Under the pieces are notes generated by a model. That model saw nothing but the letters and a program-made list of their open reading frames with translations, did not search any database and had not been told where the DNA came from. Below are positions 1-7,500 of a stretch of DNA of 64,000 nt, piece after piece. Both the position numbers and the translations under genes were made by a program. Numbering within the stretch: position 1 is the first letter of the stretch; each line of letters opens with the position of its first letter. This DNA is from CAYGZC01 sp964354225 (GTDB lineage Bacteria; Bacteroidota; Ignavibacteria; UBA10030; SZUA-254): assembly GCA_964354225.1 (NCBI GenBank), contig CAYGZC010000103.1:3408-67407 (forward strand), read 5' to 3'.

Positions 1-12
1 TTATAATCCTTT

Positions 13-30
13 AATCATGTAGATCATGGT
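13..30. repeat. Left copy of GxxExxY-associated short repeat
   Basis: The 18 bases directly before the GxxExxY start codon have the form AATCATG..GATCATGGT. A related sequence in inverted orientation (ACCACGATT..AGGATT, from 398) lies at the 3' end of the same gene, with 13 of 18 positions matching. Same-orientation relatives occur at 489-512 and 2712-2744. Confidence 0.55.
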
Positions 31-411
31 ATGAAATACGAAGACATTACAGAGAAAATCATCGGTTGTGCAATGAAGGTGCACTCGATACTTGGAAATG
101 GTTTTCAAGAAGTAATTTACCAACGTTGTCTTGCAATAGAATTATCTGAGGCAGGACTAAATTTTCAACGTGAAGTAGAAATGACTATCCAGTACCGAGG
201 ACAAGAGGTTGGAACACGGCGAGCCGATTTCTTGGTGGAGAATAAAATACTTGTTGAGTTGAAGGCACTGACCGAATTGGAGGATGTTCACCTTGCGCAA
301 ACTCTTAATTATCTTGAGGCGTACAATTTGGAAATCGGCTTGCTGATTAATTTCGGGGCAAAGAGTTTAGTGTTTAAGAGATTGCATAATAAAAAGTACC
401 ACGATTCATAG
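31..411 (+). CDS. GxxExxY family protein (PD-(D/E)XK-like)
   Basis: A 126-residue protein with the family signature G-x-x-E-x-x-Y at about residues 24-30 (GFQEVIY). The core RADFLVENKILVELKAL at about residues 63-79 resembles the D...E-x-K centre of PD-(D/E)XK nuclease folds. The length fits a complete member. The biochemical role of the family is not settled and nuclease activity is inference from the motif. The gene is tightly embedded in repeats: one copy abuts the start codon and another overlaps the stop codon. That suggests the gene and its repeats move as a unit. No neighbouring gene shares its orientation closely enough to suggest an operon. Confidence 0.85.
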   Translation: MKYEDITEKIIGCAMKVHSILGNGFQEVIYQRCLAIELSEAGLNFQREVEMTIQYRGQEVGTRRADFLVENKILVELKALTELEDVHLAQTLNYLEAYNLEIGLLINFGAKSLVFKRLHNKKYHDS

Positions 412-512
412 GATTACTATGAAAGTCTGGACCACGATTTGTAGGATTAAAAGATGACCATGATTATGTTTAATTGTGGTAATTTAATAATCAAGTGAAT
501 CATGGTTCAGAC
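398..512. repeat. Inverted-repeat block downstream of GxxExxY gene
   Basis: Two tandem units begin with ACCACGATT, at 398 (overlapping the gene's last codons) and at 431. They are followed by an opposite-facing unit ending GGTTCAGAC at 512. GTCTGGACCACGATT (425-439) pairs with AATCATGGTTCAGAC (498-512) over 15 positions with two wobble or mismatch positions, giving a large hairpin. It has the look of a dispersed REP-like element. Confidence 0.6.
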
Positions 513-678
513 GGTGAGTGAATGATTACGACATCAAAGAAGTGGAGACGCGGTATCGGCGGCGGTATCCGAGGTTGGCGAGGGCACAACGAGGTTAAAT
601 GGGGTCAGCTCAAATATCTTTCAAAATGGTAAACTATCAAAAAATCAAGAAATATAAGATATTTCACTTAATACACAG
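513..678. other. Intergenic stretch before the AbiE promoter
   Basis: This is the middle of the gap from 412 to 801. The only open frame seen is 522-632 (36 codons, ATG to TAA), rich in Gly, Arg and Trp, with no clear ribosome binding site. It may be a degraded gene end and is not called as a gene. A lone TTTCAC half-site occurs at 663-668, just before the operator repeats. Confidence 0.4.
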
Positions 679-786
679 TTTCACGGAATTGTGAAAATCA
701 TTATATAGTGAAATATGCCTTGACTTTTATATTATTTCATTATATATTCACTTTCACCAAATTATGAAAATGCTTATATAGTGAAA
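679..786 (+). promoter_or_regulatory. AbiE promoter flanked by two 35-bp operator-like repeats
   Basis: A promoter with -35 TTGACT (720-725), a 17-nt spacer and -10 TATATT (743-748) lies between two 35-bp direct repeats at 679-713 and 752-786. The repeats match at 30 of 35 positions. Each starts with the dyad TTTCAC..AATT.TGAAA and ends with TTATATAGTGAAA. The second copy covers the expected transcription start and the first lies just upstream of the -35 box. This suits cooperative autorepression by the AbiEi-like protein encoded next. Binding itself is inferred from known AbiE systems. Confidence 0.7.
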
Positions 787-801
787 AATGGTTAAAACGT
801 C

Positions 802-1851
802 ATGAAAGAGGAAAAATATCAAGAAATATTAAAGGAAGTGTTAAGTCGTATATCGGGGCTTATGGTTATGGGGGTTCGAGACAAACTTGAAATAGGTAAT
901 AAGGTTGTCGATTTTGATGTAATTGTACAAATCGATAGAAAGCCATATGATCTCATGGTTGAAGTGATTGGAAAAGGGACACCTCTTAGCATCCGAGGAG
1001 CGATAATTGAATTACGTAAAATCATTCCCGAAGGGAAAACAGAAACACTCTATGGTGTTGTAGCTGCTCCTTTTATCTCAGATGTTGGTCGGCAGTTATG
1101 CCGTGAAGCTCTTATGGGGTGTATCGATTTAGCTGGTAATTGTTATTTGAATTTTGGATCGGTGTATTTGGAAATTAAAGGGAATCCTAATCCATCTCCG
1201 TACAAACCGAAGTTGTCGCTCTTCTCGCCCAAGTCAAGTCGAATCAGTCGAGTACTTCTCTCGAATGTATCGAAACTTTGGCAGGTACAGGAATTAGCGA
1301 AAGAAGCTGATGTAAGTTTAGGACTGGCATCAAAGATCAAAGATCAACTAAAAGAAGAAGGGTTTCTGATTGAAGAAAACCGGCTGATGAAACTAGTAGC
1401 TCCTGATCGTCTTTTAGATGCGTGGAGTCAAGGATATTCATACAAAAGAAATCGACTCTATGAATTCTATTCGAATTCAAATGTAGCAACCATTGAATGG
1501 GCAGTGCAATCGAATTGTTTAAATAATAATATCAAATGTGTGTTGTCATTATTTTCGGGTGCCGCACGTGTTGCTCCGCATGTACGTATGGACAAAGCAT
1601 TCATTTATGTTGAGAAAGGTATTGACCAATTAGCACAAACATTGGACTTCAAACCTGTAGCAACAGGTCCCAATGTTATGCTGTTAGAACCTTATGATCA
1701 AAGTGTTTTTTATAAGACGCAAAAGATTGGTGAAGATGTTATTGTATCAAACATCCAACTCTATCTTGATCTCAAGCGATACAAAGGTCGCGGTGAAGAA
1801 GCGGCGGAGTTTCTTAAACAAGCAAGGTTAGATCGCGAATTCGGAATATGA
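802..1851 (+). CDS. AbiEi-like type IV antitoxin / transcriptional regulator
   Basis: A 349-residue protein resembling the large AbiEi-type antitoxins of type IV toxin-antitoxin loci. The N-terminal third resembles a restriction-endonuclease-like fold without an obvious complete active site. A winged-helix segment lies at about residues 150-200 (VSKLWQVQELAKEADVSLGLASKIKDQL), followed by the C-terminal antitoxin region. It overlaps the downstream nucleotidyltransferase gene by 4 bases (ATGA), as expected for translational coupling of antitoxin and toxin. The repeat-flanked promoter upstream is its likely target. The family call rests on the helix-turn-helix pattern, size and gene partner. Confidence 0.75.
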   Translation: MKEEKYQEILKEVLSRISGLMVMGVRDKLEIGNKVVDFDVIVQIDRKPYDLMVEVIGKGTPLSIRGAIIELRKIIPEGKTETLYGVVAAPFISDVGRQLCREALMGCIDLAGNCYLNFGSVYLEIKGNPNPSPYKPKLSLFSPKSSRISRVLLSNVSKLWQVQELAKEADVSLGLASKIKDQLKEEGFLIEENRLMKLVAPDRLLDAWSQGYSYKRNRLYEFYSNSNVATIEWAVQSNCLNNNIKCVLSLFSGAARVAPHVRMDKAFIYVEKGIDQLAQTLDFKPVATGPNVMLLEPYDQSVFYKTQKIGEDVIVSNIQLYLDLKRYKGRGEEAAEFLKQARLDREFGI

Positions 1852-2675
1852 GTAAACACGAACCAAAGGAAATCGAAGCAGCGCATCGCGTTCTTATCGA
1901 GTTGATGCAGATACTGGGAGCGTATCGGGACAAAATGATTTTGGTCGGGGGATGGGTCCCATACTTACACTTTGGCAATGAGCACGTAGGAAGTATGGAT
2001 GTTGATATTGCTCTCGATAAGGATACAATATCTGACGATGTCTACAAAACAATTCGTAAAATACTCGAACAGCACGATTACAAGTCGGATGATAGCCAGC
2101 CATTTATTTTTTACTGAGAAGTAAAAGTCGATGACGGTGCACCTATTAAAGTTGAAGTAGATTTTTTAGCAGCCGAATATGGTGGAACTGATAAACACCA
2201 TCGGACACAGCTCATTCAAGATATTAAAGCGCGAAAAGCGCGCGGTTCTGATTTAGCATTTGAACATCCATTGCGACTCAGTATCACGGGAAAAATGCCG
2301 AACGGTGCAGAAAATACTGTTGAGCTACGTGTCAGCGGAATAGTCCCTTTCATTGTTATGAAAGGAATGGCGCTCTATGATCGTCTGAAAGAGAAGGATG
2401 CATACGACATTTATTTTTGCCTAACGAAATTTCCCGGTGGAGTAAGAGAGCTTGCTGAATCGTTTCGTTCACTAATAAATGACAAACTTGTTCGAGAAGG
2501 TCTCTCAAAAGTGCGAAGTAAATTCAGCTCTATAGGCTCGATGGGACCGGTTGCAGTTGCTGAGTTTATAGGAATAGAATCCGGCGAGCAACGTGCATTA
2601 GTCATAAGGCGTGCATTTGAGGTGGTTGACGAATTTCTTACGATTCTCAACGTACAACCATTTCAGGTAACTTGA
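1848..2675 (+). pseudogene. AbiEii-like nucleotidyltransferase toxin, interrupted by in-frame TGA
   Basis: The frame opens at 1848 and carries the nucleotidyltransferase signature GGW...MDVDIAL at about residues 34-53. After FIFY it meets a TGA at 2115-2117, then continues in the same frame to 2675 with convincing family sequence (VEVDFLAAEYGGT, then an Arg/Lys-rich segment and a helical C-terminus). Without the stop the product would be about 275 residues, a normal AbiEii-like size. A single change such as CGA or TGG to TGA explains it. TGA is an ordinary stop elsewhere in the window (for example 3605-3607), so general recoding is unlikely. The antitoxin gene upstream is intact, consistent with loss of the toxin. 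Confidence 0.75.
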
Positions 2676-2711
2676 GAATTTCCCAATGATCTGTACAAAT
2701 CAGTTAATGGA

Positions 2712-2744
2712 AATCATGCTAATCATGAGAATCAAGGTTCAGAC
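2712..2744. repeat. Right copy of GxxExxY-associated repeat
   Basis: Three stacked AATCA(T/A)G motifs end in GGTTCAGAC, the same ending as the unit at 489-512. It closes the accessory patch just before the housekeeping run that begins at 2852. Confidence 0.5.
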
Positions 2745-2851
2745 AACAACAAGGTATAAGTTATACAGTACACAATTTTAAATTATCTGTTGTCCACTTT
2801 TATTAAATCTTTTTTTTCATTACTTTCCAATGAAGAATCGCTTAAAGAATA

Positions 2852-3607
2852 ATGGATAGAAATACGAAGATCGTTAAAGATATTATCGATATCTGCCACC
2901 GCCTTTACACTAAAGGTTTTGTCACTGCAACAGATGGCAATGTAAGCGTTCGACTTGAGAACGGCAACATCCTGACCACTCGCACTGCAATCAATAAAGG
3001 CATGGTAACGGAAAATGATCTTGTCGAAGTTGAGCTTAGCGGAAAAGTTCTAACGGGCAACTCTCTGCCATCAACAGAAATCGGCATGCATTTGTACATC
3101 TATTCTCAACGTCCGGATGTCAATGCAGTTGTCCATGCTCATCCACCATACGCAACCGGTTTTGCTACTGCACGTCAACCTTTGAATGAATGTTTATTCC
3201 CTGAAGTAATAGTTGGTCTTGGTGCAATCCCTCTTGCAGAATATGCAACACCTTCTACAGAGGAAGTATCAAAATCGTTAGAGCCATACGTGAAGATCGC
3301 AGATGCGATACTTTTAGCTAATCATGGCGTAGTAACGTATGGGAAAGATTTGTGGGATGCATATTTCAAGATGGAGAAAGTTGAACATGCAGCACATATC
3401 ACTTTTGTTGCCCGGATGTTGGGAGGTGAGAAACCGCTTTCACCTGAAGACATCGAAAAACTCAGAGCTATTAGTCAGCAATCATGGGGAAAAGATTTTT
3501 CCGAGAAGATTGCTTGCGAAACGAGTTGTGCGATAGAAGATAATTCCGTATCTTCACCTTCCGATGAAGAAATCCGAGAGCTTGTGAAAAAGATGCTGAG
3601 AGCATGA
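2852..3607 (+). CDS. Class II aldolase/adducin family protein
   Basis: A 251-residue member of the L-fuculose-phosphate aldolase / L-ribulose-5-phosphate 4-epimerase family. These are zinc enzymes that cleave or epimerise sugar phosphates. Visible family features are GNVS near residue 30, the acidic STEIGMH near 75, the metal-binding HAHPP near 96-100 and NHG near 154. The C-terminal 45 residues are a charged extension. The substrate cannot be decided from sequence. The gene ends in a 4-base ATGA overlap with ddl, so the two are probably cotranscribed although their pathways are unrelated. Confidence 0.85.
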   Translation: MDRNTKIVKDIIDICHRLYTKGFVTATDGNVSVRLENGNILTTRTAINKGMVTENDLVEVELSGKVLTGNSLPSTEIGMHLYIYSQRPDVNAVVHAHPPYATGFATARQPLNECLFPEVIVGLGAIPLAEYATPSTEEVSKSLEPYVKIADAILLANHGVVTYGKDLWDAYFKMEKVEHAAHITFVARMLGGEKPLSPEDIEKLRAISQQSWGKDFSEKIACETSCAIEDNSVSSPSDEEIRELVKKMLRA

Positions 3608-4752
3608 AATCGAAAATCAAAAATCGAAAAATGAAAATCAGAGTCGGTGTAATATTTGGTGGTCGTTCTGCCGAGCATGAAGTCTCGCTCGTATCAGCTT
3701 CCTCAATCATCGGTGCGCTTGATAAAAAGAAGTACGAAATTATTCCCATAGGTATCACGCCGGAAGGGGAATGGATAAGCTCACGCGATGCACTCAAATT
3801 ACTGAAAGAGAAAAAGCAATTTCATAATGAGGGAAAGGTAGCTCTACTTCCGGAACCAACAAAAAATAATTTTATAACCATCACTCCTAAACGATCAATC
3901 CTATCGCAGAAGCATCTTGATGTAATCTTCCCTGTGTTGCATGGAACGTATGGTGAGGATGGAACGATACAAGGGCTCTTTGAGCTGGCAAATATTCCGT
4001 ATGTTGGTGCGGGCGTTCTGGGTTCATCGGTTGGGATGGATAAAGTTATTACAAAACAATTATGTGAGCAGGCAGGTATTTCGGTGACTCCATACATTTG
4101 GTTTGTGACTCAAGAATATGCCAAGTACACTAAAAAGATTCTCACAGCCATTGAAATTAAACTTGGCTATCCATGTTTTATCAAGCCGGCTAACTTGGGT
4201 TCAAGTGTAGGCATCTCAAAAGCGCATAACAGGAAACAACTTGTCGAGTCGATAAAACTCGCTTCGAAGTACGACCGGAAAATATTAGTCGAAAAAAGCA
4301 TCGAGCATGCCCGCGAGATCGAAGTGAGTGTACTTGGGAATGATGATCCCATTGCTTCAGTCCCGGGTGAGATAATTTCTTCTAATGAATTTTACGATTA
4401 CTATGCAAAGTATATTGACGGCAAATCTAATTCAATTATTCCGGCAGATCTGGCAAAGAAGGTTGTGAAAAAGATTAAAGATGTAGCAATCCAAGGATTC
4501 AACGCAATTGAATGTGCCGGGATGGCACGTGTGGATTTTCTTCTGACCCGACGGGCAAATAAAATTTATTTCAATGAAATTAATACTATTCCGGGTTTTA
4601 CTTCCATCAGTATGTACCCAAAATTGTGGGAAGCAACGGGAATTCCTTATAAGAAGCTGTTAGATCGTCTCATCGAATTGGCAATAGAACGCCATATAAA
4701 TAAGCAGCGGCTTTACCGAATTTTCCAGCCAAAGAAAAAATGGTACAAATAA
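3604..4752 (+). CDS. ddl: D-alanine--D-alanine ligase
   Basis: An ATP-grasp ligase that joins two D-alanines for peptidoglycan precursor synthesis in the cytoplasm. The N-terminal signature GGRSAEHEVSL, the ATP-grasp segments (CFIKPANLGSSVGISKA, EIEVSVLG) and the C-terminal metal site FNEINTIPGFTSISMYP are all present. The product has 382 residues from the ATGA-coupled start at 3604. The ATG at 3631, ten codons in, gives the more usual N-terminus MKIRVGVIFGG, so the true start is uncertain. The gene follows the aldolase gene with a 4-base overlap. Confidence 0.95.
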   Translation: MKSKIKNRKMKIRVGVIFGGRSAEHEVSLVSASSIIGALDKKKYEIIPIGITPEGEWISSRDALKLLKEKKQFHNEGKVALLPEPTKNNFITITPKRSILSQKHLDVIFPVLHGTYGEDGTIQGLFELANIPYVGAGVLGSSVGMDKVITKQLCEQAGISVTPYIWFVTQEYAKYTKKILTAIEIKLGYPCFIKPANLGSSVGISKAHNRKQLVESIKLASKYDRKILVEKSIEHAREIEVSVLGNDDPIASVPGEIISSNEFYDYYAKYIDGKSNSIIPADLAKKVVKKIKDVAIQGFNAIECAGMARVDFLLTRRANKIYFNEINTIPGFTSISMYPKLWEATGIPYKKLLDRLIELAIERHINKQRLYRIFQPKKKWYK

Positions 4753-4788
4753 TTTGATTTCTTGATAAATAAATCTTACATTTTTGGC

Positions 4789-5130
4789 ATGGAAAATCAA
4801 TACTACCGTAAACCTCGACCTAAAATTAAGAGCTGGATTAATAAAACTCTTAGGAAGAAGAGAGTTCTTCTTGTTTTACTTATTGCCATTCCCGCAGTAT
4901 CGTTCATGATGTTCAGCAATAAGGGCATAATACAGCGTTTCAGCTTGGAATCCGAGAAGAAAGAGATACAAGTGAAAATTCATCAAGCACAGCAAGAACA
5001 GCTTCTCTTACAACAGCAATCGAAAGCGCTTGATACCGATCCCAAAGCAATCGAAATGGTTGCGCGTGAAAAATATGGTATGATAAAAGAAGGAGAGACG
5101 GTATATAAGGTTAAGAGAGCACAAAAGTAA
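4789..5130 (+). CDS. ftsB: FtsB/DivIC-type septum formation initiator
   Basis: A small bitopic cell-division protein of the FtsB/DivIC family. It has a basic cytoplasmic N-terminus, one membrane helix (VLLVLLIAIPAVSFMMF), and a periplasmic Glu/Gln/Lys-rich coiled coil ending in the family motif VAREKYGMIKEGE. In well-studied bacteria it bridges FtsL and FtsQ in the divisome. The ATG at 4789 was chosen (113 residues); a TTG at 4762 would add nine residues. It sits between ddl and rarA in a forward run. Confidence 0.85.
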   Translation: MENQYYRKPRPKIKSWINKTLRKKRVLLVLLIAIPAVSFMMFSNKGIIQRFSLESEKKEIQVKIHQAQQEQLLLQQQSKALDTDPKAIEMVAREKYGMIKEGETVYKVKRAQK

Positions 5131-5193
5131 TTTAAAATTTTAGGAGTGAAAAACTCCAACTACCAATCCCAATTTCCAAATCTCAAAAGTTCA

Positions 5194-6531
5194 ATGGAAC
5201 TATTCGAACCAGACCATAAAAATAAATCCTCTCATTCAAATTCATTATCCAGCCCTTTAGCGGAACGAATGCGTCCGGCTGCGTTGGAAGATTTTGTAGG
5301 TCAAAAACAATTACTCGCTATTGATGGACCCCTTCGGATTTTGATCGAGCGGGATGAAGTTCCATCCATGATATTTTGGGGACCTCCGGGTTGTGGGAAG
5401 ACAACTCTTGCCCGAATTATTGCACAATACACAAAAGCCGATTTCTTTCAGCTGAATGCAGTTTCATCGGGTGTGCAAGATGTAAGGAAAGTACTTGAGC
5501 GTGCGGAGATAAATCGCGCACGACTGAACAAAAAAACCATTCTCTTTATTGATGAAATACATCGCTTCAACAAGGCACAGCAAGACGCATTGCTACATAG
5601 TGTTGAAGATGGAGTGATCACTTTGATAGGTGCAACAACAGAAAATCCTTCCTTTGAAGTTATATCACCACTTCTCTCAAGGTGCATGGTGTATGTTCTT
5701 GAACCGTTAGGCGTTGAAGAACTGAATCACATTATTGACCGGGCACTTGAGACCGATGTCGTATTAAAAACACAAAACGTACAGATTGGGAAAAAAGAAC
5801 GTGAGCTGTTGATGCTGCTCGCGGGTGGTGATGCGAGGATAGTTTTAAACGGATTGGAAACTTCACTCCGACTTGTAACTCCGGGCAAGAAAAGCGAAAG
5901 GATCATTAGCATAAAAGCGATTGAGGAAGCTTTTCAGCGGCGGTACATCAAATACGATAAAGGCGGTGAAGAACATTATAACATCATATCGGCATTTATC
6001 AAGAGCATGCGCGGCTGCGATCCTGATGGAGCCATCTATTGGTTAGCTCGTATGCTGGAGGGCGGCGAAGATCCAAAATTTATTGCCAGAAGGATGGTTG
6101 TGCTTGCTTCAGAGGATATTGGTAATGCTGATCCGTATGCGTTAACTTTAGCAACGAGTTGTTTTACAGCAATCGATTATGTTGGAATGCCTGAGGCACG
6201 CATAATTTTAGCACAGGCAGCCGCTTATCTCGCTTCGTCACCAAAGAGTAATGCTGCGTACATAGCAGTTGAGGAAGCTCTTGCCGATGTTAAGCAGCGA
6301 GATCATTATCAAGTACCACTTCATCTTAGGAATGCACCAACGAAACTGATGAAAGAAATTCAATATGGAAAAGAATACAAGTATGGTCACACCTTCGATA
6401 GTCATTTTGTAGAACAGCAATATCTGCCGAAGGAACTGAAGGATAAAATTTATTATCGTCCAAGTGATGAGGGGGCGGAGAAATCAATTCACGAACGGTT
6501 AAACAAATGGTGGAGAAATAAACAACGATGA
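5194..6531 (+). CDS. rarA: Replication-associated recombination ATPase RarA (MgsA)
   Basis: An AAA+ ATPase of the clamp-loader superfamily that acts at stalled replication forks. Walker A (GPPGCGKTTLARII), Walker B (LFIDEIHRFNKAQQ), sensor 1 (GATTENPSFEV) and the C-terminal MgsA tetramerisation region are visible. A GTG at 5146 would give 461 residues, but the ATG at 5194 gives the typical N-terminus MELFE...PLAERMRP (445 residues) and is preferred. The stop overlaps the start of the ROK kinase gene (ATGA at 6528). Confidence 0.92.
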   Translation: MELFEPDHKNKSSHSNSLSSPLAERMRPAALEDFVGQKQLLAIDGPLRILIERDEVPSMIFWGPPGCGKTTLARIIAQYTKADFFQLNAVSSGVQDVRKVLERAEINRARLNKKTILFIDEIHRFNKAQQDALLHSVEDGVITLIGATTENPSFEVISPLLSRCMVYVLEPLGVEELNHIIDRALETDVVLKTQNVQIGKKERELLMLLAGGDARIVLNGLETSLRLVTPGKKSERIISIKAIEEAFQRRYIKYDKGGEEHYNIISAFIKSMRGCDPDGAIYWLARMLEGGEDPKFIARRMVVLASEDIGNADPYALTLATSCFTAIDYVGMPEARIILAQAAAYLASSPKSNAAYIAVEEALADVKQRDHYQVPLHLRNAPTKLMKEIQYGKEYKYGHTFDSHFVEQQYLPKELKDKIYYRPSDEGAEKSIHERLNKWWRNKQR

Positions 6532-7493
6532 CTAGTAAGAAAGATTTTGCAGTTGGTATCGATCTCGGGGCAACAACTATCAAAGCAGGTGTTGTTGAAA
6601 AAAACGGTTCAATCCCCGATCAGTTCTCTGTTGATTCGAAAGCGAACAAAGGTCCAAAGATGGTAATTCAGCAAATTATTTTCACCATCCAGGAACTCTT
6701 TGGTCGGCATAAGCCATCTGAATGCGCGGGTATTGGCATAGGTACGCCCGGTCTTGTTTCAATAGATAGCGGGACAGTTCAGCATCCTCCAAATTTTGTT
6801 GACTGGGGAACGGTTGATATTACAAAAGAGGTAAGAAAGGCATTCAAAATGCCTGTGTTCGTAGAGAACGATGCTAATTGTGCGGCTATTGCCGAGGCAA
6901 GATATGGCGCGGGTATCGAGTTTAAAGATTTCCTTTTCGTTATCTGGGGAACAGGTGTTGGCGGTGGCATCATAATTGACCGTAAAATATTTCGAGGACC
7001 ACACGGTGGGGCAGGAGAGATCGGGCATATCTCCATCGACTACAATGGTCGGTTGTGTAATTGTGGAAATTATGGATGTATCGAAAGCTATGTTGGACAG
7101 AGGTATCTTTCTCAGCGGACTAAAGAGATTTTAACTAGCTCCAAAGATGGTTTACCTACAAAGCTTGAGCAGCTTGTTGATGGGAATTTAAACAAGCTTA
7201 ATCCTGAAATCATTTCTCAGGCAGCAGAGGAAGGAGATCAAATAGCGATAGGTGTGTTAGAAGAAGCCGGTGAATTGTTGGGCTGTGCACTTGCCTCTAT
7301 TTTGAATGTTCTTGATTTACGCGTAGTTGTTATTGGCGGTGGTATTTCTGCCGCACCGGCGTTTGTCTATGAGTCAATTATTACAAGTCTGCGCTCGCGG
7401 ATTCTAAAACCTCATAAGGAAAGTATCCGAGTTATTCGCGCCAAACTCGGGAACAAAGCTGGAATTGTTGGAGCAGCGAGCTTGGTTCTGTAA
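6528..7493 (+). CDS. ROK family sugar kinase, probable glucokinase
   Basis: A 321-residue ROK kinase, probably phosphorylating glucose with ATP. Visible are the phosphate-binding GIDLGATTIKAGVV at the N-terminus, the catalytic-loop region ENDANCAAIAEARYGAG near residues 111-127 and the ROK zinc motif CNCGNYGCIESY near residues 179-190. Glucokinase is the commonest activity for this architecture, but other hexoses cannot be excluded. The start overlaps the rarA stop by 4 bases, indicating translational coupling. Confidence 0.88.
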   Translation: MTSKKDFAVGIDLGATTIKAGVVEKNGSIPDQFSVDSKANKGPKMVIQQIIFTIQELFGRHKPSECAGIGIGTPGLVSIDSGTVQHPPNFVDWGTVDITKEVRKAFKMPVFVENDANCAAIAEARYGAGIEFKDFLFVIWGTGVGGGIIIDRKIFRGPHGGAGEIGHISIDYNGRLCNCGNYGCIESYVGQRYLSQRTKEILTSSKDGLPTKLEQLVDGNLNKLNPEIISQAAEEGDQIAIGVLEEAGELLGCALASILNVLDLRVVVIGGGISAAPAFVYESIITSLRSRILKPHKESIRVIRAKLGNKAGIVGAASLVL

Positions 7494-7500
7494 ACACATC

